NCBI RefSeq assembly: GCF_910592395.1
Contig: NC_088311.1
Location: forward strand, 5,272,501 to 5,336,500
Direction of reading: 5' to 3'
DNA from: Lineus longissimus
Lineage: Eukaryota > Nemertea > Pilidiophora > Heteronemertea > Lineidae
DNA length: 64,000 nucleotides
Below are positions 1 to 11,000 of the stretch, in pieces. A program made the position numbers and the translations under genes. The notes under the pieces were generated by a model that saw nothing but the letters and a program-made list of their open reading frames with translations, did not search any database and had not been told where the DNA came from. Each line of letters starts with the position of its first letter. Within the stretch, counting starts at the first letter, position 1.

Positions 1-305
1 TCACACTGCGATGATACGGAAACATGCTACTGGCAACATGATGTCCAATATTACACGACGTCCAAAACTTTTGATGTCACGTTTCTCCCTTCACCTCCTT
101 CGTTGATCTCCATCGGACGTGAGCCCAGTGTCCAGGGGAAGGGCAGGGGACAAGTAAATGAATGAGGGGGGGGGGGGGGGAGTAGAGGATAGAGGAGATT
201 GGATGCATTGAATTATTTGCAACACTCTTTTTTTTCGGCAGCTTAAAACTCATCAATATTGAAGTAATAAGGACACATTTAGATGGTATAAGGACATGAA
301 ATTAC

Positions 306-628
306 CAGTAAAATGCCACTTTATCGCCTTTTCCATTCTCTACATGTCTGTCGAGTGTATTGTAGCAGATATTTGTCACCGCACCTTGCATCCACTTGAT
401 TGAAATCGGACCATTTTCAACATTGAAATTGTACTCAAGAAACTTCCCAGTTGGTGCGCTTTTCCAGAAAAACTGGTCGGCGATTTTCCTCCAAAACACC
501 TCAGGCTCCTCCTTTGATTCCCTATACATCTCCTTATATTGTTCCATGCTTGAAACATGGGCCTCCCCCTTCAAACGAGGGGTCGGAGGGAACAACTCAT
601 TTCCACGAAAACCATCCACTTCAGCCAT
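306..628 (-). CDS. ACSS2: Acetyl-CoA synthetase, cytoplasmic/nuclear type, first coding exon (partial gene)
   Basis: This exon encodes the N-terminal 107 residues of an AMP-forming acetyl-CoA synthetase, which activates acetate with ATP and CoA. The ATG is at 628. The reading includes the family's N-terminal cap (ACAS_N) motifs: a YKEMYRES-type helix, FW.KIADQFFW, NICYNTLDRHV and finally GDKVAFYW. A donor (TACTG|GTAAT) at 306/305 splits the Trp codon, so the frame is left at phase 2. The adenylation domain and CoA-binding residues would lie beyond the left edge and cannot be seen. No mitochondrial presequence is visible, and the protein starts MAEVDGFRGNELFPP, which fits the nucleocytosolic ACSS2 form rather than ACSS1; this assignment is from family knowledge. 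The 5' flank is unusual because it is present a second time in inverted orientation at 1013-1165. Confidence 0.94.
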
Positions 629-765
629 CTTTGACGGTCGATGTTATAGCCAATCCGGGTTAGCAGGTCATGTGATCTTTGAGCTACTGTAAACAAACGC
701 ACGTGCGCAGTTCAAATGGAAACAATTGCGGACTTGAGTTTTCCCGGTGTTGTGAAAAGGGATGT
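610..765 (-). promoter_or_regulatory. ACSS2 promoter/5' UTR, left arm of an inverted duplication
   Basis: Upstream of the ACSS2 ATG on the minus strand lie GATTGGCTATAACAT (contains a CCAAT-type box read as GATTGG), CTCAAAGATCACATGACCTG, TTGAACTGCGCACGTGCGTTT-like sequence (split here by position: TGCGCACGTGCG is an NRF1/E-box-like palindrome) and AACACCGGGAAAAC. All four blocks recur in the same order on the plus strand at about 1020-1150. No TATA box is evident. The promoter role is inferred from position directly in front of the first exon; the transcription start is not determined. Confidence 0.5.
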
Positions 766-1012
766 CCTTCTCCAAGGGATGTTTCTTAAAGGCATATCCC
801 CACCACGGCCTATGTGGAACTCGTTCAAAAGATAACCAGCTGGCAGAGGGAAGGCCTTCACAATCTGAATATATTATAAGAAGCTGGCAGAGGTTGATTG
901 TTTCGACATCCCACTCTGGCCCCCGAAGTTAGGCTGCTTGTAGGGGGATTTCTGCGCAGGCATCAAGCTGGAGCATTGGAGCCCCTAACTGCACGTATTA
1001 TTTAAATGAATA

Positions 1013-1165
1013 CCAGCAAAACACCGGGAAAACGTCCGAAACTGTTCACCATTATTTGAACTGCGCACGTGCGTTTACTTAAAATTTCATTTCCCGCGAA
1101 ATCTCAAAGATCACATGACCTGCTGACGCTGATTGGATATAACATTAACATCTTTGACGCCGGTG
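1013..1165 (+). repeat. Inverted second copy of the ACSS2 5' flank
   Basis: Read on the plus strand this block repeats the minus-strand ACSS2 upstream region. Shared blocks are AACACCGGGAAAAC, TTGAACTGCGCACGTGCGTT, CTCAAAGATCACATGACCTG, GATTGG.TATAACAT and the word around ATCTTTGACG. The similarity fades at the position equivalent to the ACSS2 start codon, so only non-coding sequence was duplicated. About 250 bp separate the two arms. The sequence between blocks has diverged, so this is not a recent copy or an assembly artefact of identical sequence. Confidence 0.7.
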
Positions 1166-4100
1166 TCGGGGCTGTTCCGGTTATCAGTTAACCTCCCTCA
1201 ATTTTCAATTAGCTGTTCTATGATCTGTGCACCGACCGCGGTAGCAGCAGGTGCCCCCTCTGATGGTAGATCTAGGAATCAAATCATTGGTTGTTTCTTC
1301 CTCCACAATTAATAGGTACCCAAGATAAAACATAGACAAAGAATGTAATACAAATTTGTAATTTTATTAACCTTGAGAACAAGCACTATCAATGTTGTAC
1401 AATGATTCCATCGCATTCCATCTATTTATTTCCATACATTCTGTTATTCAACAATAACTATTTTAACTACTTAATCAGATCTGTGAACACAATACCATGA
1501 CCAAAAACTATTTCACCAACCCTTCAAAGCCTGCAAAATAGTACTGTTAATCCCTTTTTTACAGACCTAAATTTTAGCGAAAATGTCCTTTTTCAGATTT
1601 CACCAGTACTAAATTCCGCGAATGGATGGTTTTTAAATGATTTTATCTTTTCATCAGTAATTTTTGAGACATGAATGTTTGCCCTTTGCAAAAACGGAAG
1701 TTGTTAGGATCACAGAAATAAAGGGGTGTTCAGTATTCCAAAAAGGGTTACAAAGAGGACAACTTGTATATTTATCATAAGTACCGTCATAACAAGTTTT
1801 ACAAATTGGAATAAATTTTACAATATTAATACAAGTATTTTACAATGTATCAAAACATTGAACCATTGTTGGTTACATGTATTTCACGGTCTTTGAAGGG
1901 TAATATATCTGGAGTATCGTTAATGCAGTTATGCATAAACCCTATTTACTGCACACACATTTCTGTGAATGTCACTCAGAAGTGTTGTTTGTGGTTGAGG
2001 CCTACTGTAGGTCAGGCCACAGAAGGGCAAACCGTTAACCAGGAAATATTTCTGGGTTTAAAGTATGTATACCTTTGTTCACTGAAAATATCACAATATC
2101 TGAGAGGAAATCGCATTGACATCATGTACTATATAATTATCACTGTAGGCAAGAGGGACCCTTGCACGCACAATAAGTTCCACAACACGGTTTCAACCAA
2201 ATTGTTTTAGCCACTGGATAGAACATGCAGCTGGTCAAATCACTTTTAACCAGATGTTGAAATTGTCAATGTAAAAAGAAATTACACCAGCCGGTGTAAA
2301 ACAATTCACTATACCTGAGAAACTGATTCTCGACAGACAACAGTGAATACCGGTACAAAAGTTACCTTTCCAAAAATTAGACAAACATTCAAACAGCCAA
2401 ACTGTAGAAAAATACCTCAACCATAACTTGTGAAACAGAAAGTTTACCAAGTACTATCAGAACCCAACTGTGTTGTTCAAACTTAATTCCTTGAATATGG
2501 AAATGCTAGAAAGAAACACATTTTGTTCTTCATCAATGATCGATAGAAAATTATTACCCTAAAGAAGTCAGGGACAATCCATAAAGTATAAAGGGAGCAA
2601 GGTTTTAAAATATCAGTCCAACAGCTCTGCCTTAAACTTTTTGCATGTTTATTCTCAAAAATGTCCCTTTTTTTCATCATCTTGCCCCCCCCCCCCCCCC
2701 CTCTTTAGTCTCCCTAATAAGTAACATAGAACAAACAAGACTTCAGTGTTAAGGTAGGGTCAATCTTGCATATTTTAGCGCCTTTTTTCTGAGGCAAAAC
2801 ATTTACTATGTAAACACTTTATGAAATGTCCCCAAGTCTACATTCTGAAGATAAGAAAAATATAAATACATATTTACAACTTTTTACACAAATACAAATA
2901 ATATTAAAACATAAGAACATACATCGAGTGATTTGTTGATTTATTTTACAGAAATCATTTTTGTGAACCATTGAGCAATCATTGTGAAACCAAAAAAAAT
3001 AAGACATACTCAAGTTTCACTGATCTAAGACTGGTTCATTCATTACAATGAAATTGACACAATGGCCAAAAATATGAAGTCAAGACCATGGGACTACTTC
3101 GTGTCACTAACCCATTGACTATCCCAAATGAGCATTATGAACAGCATCTAATAACTATGTGCATGATATCACTTGGAAGTTTTAGAGACAGTCTTAGATC
3201 GGTGAAACTAGAGTATCTGTAATGTTACATGAACAGACATGAAAGTCTGAATCCAGAGCAATGGTAAAAAAATCATATTTTTAAACCAAAAGTACAAATA
3301 TATTAATTTCAATTTCAAGCCCACCACCAAAAATTACACTTAACTGTTCATCCCATTTTTCTATTCTGCTGCATTATTTACAAATCTGCAAGCACGATAA
3401 TTACAAGATCTCATTTTTTGTTTTTTTTCGCAAATAAACAGGTCTTGAGATACAACATACACGTAATGTGTCTTTGCTTGTGTCATAGCCAAATTAGATT
3501 GGTACTGTCCCCAAACTGTATCACAATCACAACCAAACAAGCCCCAACAAGAAATATGAAGTATTACAGTAACCCAACACACCATTTTGTTTGCTCCCAT
3601 TATGTGGAATGGTGATGACGAGATTGTTAGATGAATGATCGAACACAAAAAACCACACATTTTTGCACAAGAGTGAACAATGACATATTTTAGTGCATGC
3701 AGAACATAAATGAATTCTGTGACAAAACATCAAAGGTTACAAAATGCTACGAATTAAAATATTCATGGCAAGTACAAAGTAGGTTTAAAATGGACACACA
3801 CAAAAAGAAATCTTTTGAGCAACAGAACTGAAATGACTCAAAATACTTGATGGACTTTGTACGGTGGACAAGAGAGACATTTAAGTTCCTAGCTAAACAC
3901 AAATTTATATGTAAGATCTTCTAATCAAAGCCAAATCTGGTTTTCTATCCCTCACATCCAGGAGGCTTACTAAGAACGAATCAGAACAGCTAGTTATGAC
4001 TAAGAATATACATTTGTATTTGGCAGTGTATGAACTTTATTGAAACGAATTCACTTATTATATATCCCGCTCAGCAAAACACTGAACTTAAGTTCAGCCC

Positions 4101-5004
4101 ACTTCTCAATCAACAAGCCTCGACGTTTCCTAGACACAATAGAGCACTTACCTTTAGCAGAAAACACCTGTTCATAAGACAAGCATGATAAAAGATGCGC
4201 ACGTCACTACAGCCATTTCCGATATGTTTTTTACACTACATACATACTTTTTTCACCAATATCAACAGTTTAAGCGGATCAGATCTTAGTCGTATCGTGT
4301 TCATTATTTCACCGCGTGAAATGGGGTTACACTTCTCAACATCTTATAAATGGCTGACACAGTAACTTATATTTCTGTCGGAGGGCCTCACACAGTTATT
4401 TGCTTTAATACCGTAACATTGATCAAGATTAAGTTTAGCACTGCCGTGAGAGCATCAACAAGGAAGCAGAAAGTAACAATGGTCAAAACTTACAAAATAT
4501 ATACACATTTCGGCATGCAGTCAACATCTCAAAAAGAAGGTTTTATTGTGAAATATAGTAGAAATATCCTTATCCCTGAGAAATCCTTGGAAAACTCGCA
4601 CAGTCAGATCCTCCATGCTAGATTTCGAAAGGCAGGGTTTGTTCTGGTCGCTCTGTGCAAAAGTTGTGTGATAATTTATCACACACACCATCAAGGTGTT
4701 TATATAGTGTGATTCAAAGTATTCTTAACTTGATCTACAACCTCAAAAGCACCATTTTCCTGACATTTTGGTCACCAGTATATTGCTATGAGCATCACAG
4801 CATGAAACAGTTCAAATGTTAACAAGAATATTTAGTACAATAAAGTGTGTAACGTCTGTTGATATGAGTTGATACTAGCAGGATAGGATGGTATTGGCAG
4901 CGAGTAATTCCAAGGAGTTCAGACTTATAGGCCTCACCAGCCTTGGTGTATATCTGTCCCTGAATGTTGTTTGTCCCTGAAGATGGTAACCGGGCTGCGA
5001 TACA
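1166..5004 (-). other. Gene-free stretch, probably the long ATAD2 3' UTR and spacer
   Basis: This 3.8-kb AT-rich stretch shows no convincing coding signal on either strand. It follows the ATAD2 stop codon on the minus strand and is probably in part its 3' UTR. Candidate poly(A) signals (AATAAA on the minus strand) are at 4542-4547, 4036-4041 and 1363-1368; which is used cannot be told. It contains a poly-C run at 2686-2702 and a 28-bp inverted repeat pair at 3006-3033 and 3189-3216. The open frame at 1845-2210 on the plus strand has no recognisable protein character. Confidence 0.4.
3006..3216. repeat. Inverted-repeat element (possible MITE or UTR stem-loop)
   Basis: The left arm 3006-3033 (ATACTCAAGTTTCACTGATC and on) and the right arm 3189-3216 are reverse complements with about three mismatches over 28 bp, separated by 155 bp. 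The outer ends read ATACTC and GAGTAT. No clear target-site duplication is seen in the immediate flanks. It could be a small non-autonomous DNA transposon or, if the ATAD2 3' UTR extends this far, an RNA stem-loop. Confidence 0.6.
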
Positions 5005-8000
5005 TCAGCGGCGTTCTGTGAACTTCAGCAGTGTTGTCCTCATTTCCTGAAATTGAAATTAAGATGTTAGTAGTGGTCTCTCTCTGTACTGAACTGTTAA
5101 CTGTGAAATTCATGGGCTGCATTTTTTTGGGGCCACCCCGTAAATGCCTTGAACATTCAGACCATTTCCTACCTCCACTAATTCTGTTTTATCGTAGCTC
5201 TGGCGATGGTTAAACACACATTGAGCCAACAGGCAATGGGCCTTCTCCAACTGTTCCACCATGTAGTCTTTGGTTAGTTCAACAGTGCTGTCAAGTAGCG
5301 TGACTAGAGCATCTCTATCCACGATGAGAGGCGGTGTCGGCTCATCCAGAATGTCTACGGCTTTGGAAATCTGTTTATTATGCTGTTTTGATCGGGTCAT
5401 CCTCATCGCAGGGCTGGCTGTGACTAGAAACAGAAGACATATGGTAAGAAAGTGACTATAAACTGTAAGAACGGACGAGTGAATTCTATCAAAACACTCG
5501 GCCAAAACAACATCTAAGAATATGTCATCCAAGACAATTTCTTAATTTCATCAAGAGAAGACAAATTTAGCCATTTTCATTGGAAAACAAACCGGCAAAC
5601 CTATTCTTTGCTTTTGGATGGCCTATTTTTAAAGTTATGGACTTCTAAAGTGACACTTCGCAATTGGTTTACCGGCAGATTCAGTCAATTTTGGAGAAAA
5701 TCTTTCCATGAAGCTGTGTTGTACTAAAGAGCAAAAGCCAATACGTACTTTCTGTGTCGCTTGTATCTGAACTTTTCTCCTGACCTGGAGCAGGAACAGC
5801 TACATCAACACTTGGAATGGTTTGTTCTGTGTCTATCTCTGGCTGGGAGGTATGTGAGTTGGAACGTTTCCGCTGTAAGAAGTCAATCAATCAATCAGTG
5901 CAATTTCCAAGGGTGTCCAAAATAGGGAGGTCCTACTGTACTCATTAAATGACACCATCAAACGAACAAAGTGAAATCTAATGTATAACTACCTTCCTAG
6001 ATGCTGCAACTCTGGAATCCCCAGCCTCGCTCAGCTTTGGTGACAACGACGTTGCAAGTGGATCATTCTCTTTATTTGAGTCCTCATTCATCAGAAGAGG
6101 TATATTCTTGTTCCCAGTATCAATAGTCAATGGTTCTGTAACACTTCGAGGACTATTTTCTAACCTCGGACTCCGGTCGGGACTTTTACTATAACTGTGT
6201 TCAGATATGAGTTCAAAGTCCATACCAGAGTTCACCCTTTCTCGAGTAGCGGCCGCACGACCCGGACTAGATGACCGCGCACTAGCAGGACTATGGGGTC
6301 GAGTGCAACGCGGACTGTTCGACTGAAACGACAATCTAGAACCCAGGCCAAGAGGTGAATTGGGTTTACTACTGCCGGGACTCCGGAGTGCTGAATTCAT
6401 AGTTTTTTCTTCCTCCATTTTGTCATCCGCAGCATCTGAATCAGCCTTGTTGGCATCTTCCTCATCCTCCTCATCCTCTTCTCCTGATTTTGACTTTTCA
6501 TCGTCATCTTCCTCATCCTCTATTATCTCATAAATTGGTGCGAAGCGCTGACGGTTTTTTGTCGGCTTACACCATGGCGATTTCTTTTGTCTCTTTTTCA
6601 TAAGTTCTTTATATTGATCTCTTGTCACTCTAACGATGCGTTTTGAGTGCAATCTGTGGCCTATCTTCTGCTTCTTCCTCTTCGGCGACTGAGTTCTACA
6701 TGTATTCGGTGTCTGGATAGCATTTCTTTCTTTCGGCACACGCCGGTCACTTAGTACTTCGTGAGGTGTCTCTGTGTCCATCCCTCTTGCCCGCCGACTA
6801 AATCTGCTTGGGTACGACTCTGGTAATGCAGGAGTTGACGAGAAATGAAGGCTTTGCACCGAATTTGGATTCAGTGGCTTCACGTGATAATACTTGGGTG
6901 CCATCTTGGTAGGACTGATTCCTGAAATCAAGAAGAAAAAAAGATTCAGCGTTAGGACGCAAATCAACGTACAATACCTGAAGATCTGCCCAACGATTCC
7001 AAACTAAACCAAAGGCTCAGCCTCTGGTCCATAGTAGCCATTTTGGCCAGCCACAATCCGACTTAGTGGGGAAGGACACAACAACCATACCATACTGTTT
7101 TCTTTGGCCAAAGGAAAAAGAAATTTGACAGGATGAAAAGAACTTGCCTCTTCTTCTACGAGATGCCACAATATCCTCACAGAGTTTGCCGAACTCAGGG
7201 TCAAGTTCACCTTTCACAATGGAATGTGCCAAGTCTCTCAGTGCGCATGCACGATGCCTTATTGCACGATCTGAAATTGATAATGACAAATGGTAACATC
7301 TTTCATTAGAATTGTCTTGCACCTGGCAAAGGATTCAACACGCAAAAATAAACAATGACAGATACAAGACAACAAGTATATAAAGCATGGTAATTACATC
7401 AGTGCTGCATTACTGTCCTTGTGTGAAAGACTCAGGATCACCTTCAGTCTGCCCTTGGTGTCTTGATTTTTTCAAACTGAACTGGCCGTAGGTCTTTGGT
7501 CATTGCGTGTCTAGTCTTGGAACTACATGAACATGAAGCAACTTTCATTTTCTTACCTGTTGGGTTAAAATCAGGATTGTACTCCAAGGCATTGCTACAG
7601 ATCAGGTTGATGTCTGTCAGGAATTCGTCAGCAGTCTCGTACTTGTGGAGATCAATCTTTGCCATTGCTGTTGCGAGATCCATGGGATTTTTTATCACTT
7701 CGTAGTAATCTTCAACCTGAAATCATTTTAGGGTATGTATAACACCACTCGTAAAGGGTAAATTTGTCAACTCTCACAACCCTTGACTCAAAGAGCATTA
7801 CATAAAATGTGAGATCCCGGCCTATTGTTAGCCGCAGGCATTTACACTGAGGCTTCCTTGGTGTGGATTGGACGTTTTTTTAGATATGACGGGTCAGCAA
7901 GGTCCTTGCAGTATCTTGAAACCAAAATAGCCAGTAGCAAAACAGAAAAGAGGAAGATTAAGAGATTTTAGCAACTCCAAAAATTACCTCTTCCACATCA

Positions 8001-11000
8001 ACGGGTTTGGTGAAGATGGCGAACTTTCTATCTCTAGCGAGTCTATTGATAACGTCCCTGAGGAAAAGGCGTAACTCTCGTAATGTCACCTCCTCTTGTT
8101 CATGTAAACGCTTGGCTTCTTCCACCGTCAACTGCCTTGGTTCAGGTGGTGGCGCCTTAGGCAAGACCTCGAGAGCCCTGGTGGCTACAAAACAAAGGTT
8201 TACATTAAGTTGCAGCTATTTCAAAAGGTACTTAAGACTTCTATTGCTGAAAAATCTCAATGTCCAAGCAAGACGCTTTATTTGCTTCCAAATAATTCAT
8301 ATAGTAAACTACACACGACTCAAAAACACTACCACTTGGGAAATCGGCTGGTTTTATGCTTGATATTTCAAAAAGACCTGGCAATATGCTAGAGATTTCA
8401 AGCAAGGAAAGAGCAAAATTTGCTGTGAGAACAACCAAGATGTTCCCTTCAATGAAAACAATCAAACATGTGGTACTTTACCTGCTTTTCTTTTCTGACT
8501 TGGTTGTTTCGTTGCCTGGTTCAAGAAGAGATCCTCGAAGAAGTCCCTCCTTGCTTGAGTGTTTGGATTCTTCATGTGAATAACATTCCCTGAGAAATCA
8601 TCAAACAGAACATGGATCTGAAATATCAACACGTGATATAATGTCAATATTTTTATCATACAATTCCTAAAGTTTTAATGTTCTGCAGAAGCCTACAGAC
8701 GATGTTTCACAGACAAGATCAGACCTTTCCACGCTACAGCCACATACATGTAATCCAGCGCCATGTTTTGAAGACAGATCAAGACACCACCTCAAAGAAC
8801 CCATTAAGTCCATACATAGGCCACATCCCTTTACATGTTCATGTGGTGTGGTCTCAAACAGACTTCTATTGAAGGCAAGCAAACCTTCAGAGTCAATCAA
8901 CACTTTTGTGCTACAAACGAACAGTAGTGAAAACATTACACTGACCTGTTCTGAAAGATCACTGTACGCCTCATCACTGGTCGCCAACAGCAACACAGGT
9001 GTGGTTGGTTCCATGTCATGCAGTAAAGTCAGGAACGTTGCCCTGAGAGTGTCCGTGCTAACATCCCACCAATGACTGATGTGCGGCAGATAGATAATAC
9101 TAGGACTCGTTCTTCTTGCTTCACGAAATATCTGAAAGTGAAACAGTTCCCATTTTAGTACTTGTACGGCCTGTTCAGTATTCAATTGATGCCAGACAAG
9201 CATCCAGTCCATTATACCAGATAAGCAATTGAAACTCAACAATATTGGGGCAAGATACGCACCTGAGCACATGACTCCTCTGGTGTTTTGGCACTGACTG
9301 CATAGAGAGATGGAAGATCTAAGACATGAACAGGTAGCTGTTCAAGATGATGTATTATTGCTGGGGCAAGATGCGAACTTTGGCCTTGGCCTGGCTGACC
9401 TGACAACAACAACCGGGGTCGATGGGTGGCTGGACGATGGTAACTAGCACTGAAATTATGAAACAAACCAATTAAATGGAGAATTCAGTCAGGCACATGC
9501 AAGAGAAAGGTAAAATGACAAAAATGTTGACCAACTCACACCTCTTCACATGGAACAGTCCTTGATGTTTCTTTCTTATACGCTAAAGACATGCTTTTTT
9601 CTTACCTCTGGAAATTTAAGAATGGTCCCTGAGAATTACTTTTGTTGGGTCTATTGCGGTATCTGCCGCGGAGCGGGTTATCATAGATGGATGCCTGATC
9701 TTCGTCATCATCACTGTAGAGTTCTACATCGTCATCACTGTTATTACCACCTGGTAAAAAGAGTAGCACACAATGAATATAAATATCTGTGAGAACAGCT
9801 GCACAAACTGTATATACATTAAAAAGATTGTTCACATTAGGAGTATTGCATCATTAAAATTTACAAAAATGGGAATAGAAGAGCCTGCAGAATATCAGTT
9901 GCTACAGAAATGTCTGGTTTGTTACTTGGTCAACACTGGAAACTTTTTATAAGATCTAAACACGGACTTACCCATATCAAGACTTTTCAGCTGCATCAAA
10001 ACAGCTGGAAATATCCTCCCAAGAGCATCCAACGCAATACCGAACATGTCTTTCAAAAGCGGCTCAATGACTGACGATAGAGCTCGCCCAGGGGAGACGA
10101 CAGATCTTTGTGCAGTTGGAACAATGTTCTGCATGCCATAGTGGAAGTCACGCGCGTTGATATTGATGGATGTGACATCAAGCTGGAGTTTGTCATTTGT
10201 GGTGTAAATCTGAGGGTACCGTCTCCTGAGTGCAAAGAGTGCTGCCTCAGTGCAGAGAGCTCGCACGTCTGCTCCACAATAGCCTACACACTTCTCAGCC
10301 AATTCGCCAATGAATGCGTCTGCTAGCTTTGGATTCCATTCTTTGGTGTGGATCTTTAGGATCTGTTTTCTTGCCTGACAAACAAAATAATATCAAAAAT
10401 CATTAGAACAAACCTGAACTCAAACTGTGTGCCAAGGATGATCAAACTATAGGGACTAAGACATAGGGCCCATCTCTACCTTTCATCTCAACATTTAGAC
10501 TGAAAAAGTTCTCACAAAAGAGAAATATATTATATTTTCAAATTAAAAGATAGAGAAATGAAGCAAGAGCAACAAGCTTACGTCTAATGACGGCAAGGGG
10601 AAGAGGAATTCCCTGTCAAACCTTCCGGGTCTCCTAAGAGCTGGATCTATTGAATCTATTCTATTCGTTGCTCCGATAACAACAATCTCCCCACGGCTGT
10701 CTAAGCCATCCATCAGCGCCAGGAGGGTGGAAACGATGGAGCTGTGGATCTGGTCCTGACGACTAGAGCGTACCGGTGCCAAGCCATCAATTTCGTCAAA
10801 GAAGATTATTGCTGGGCGCATTTGATACGCCTGGAAGACACAGAGTAAGAGTAAGTTATTAGGTCTGGAAAACTGAAGTTTAGAATGAATTTGTTCTGAC
10901 AGTTATGAGATAACTGTAGTAGATGAAACTCTGGTTGCTATTCTCAACTACATCATCACACAGTGCAAAACCTTATTGCCAACAACCAGGGGCACAATAT

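Noticed and set aside
1845-2210. 121-codon open frame on the plus strand
   Set aside because: AT-rich, no domain or splice context, antisense to the probable ATAD2 3' UTR.
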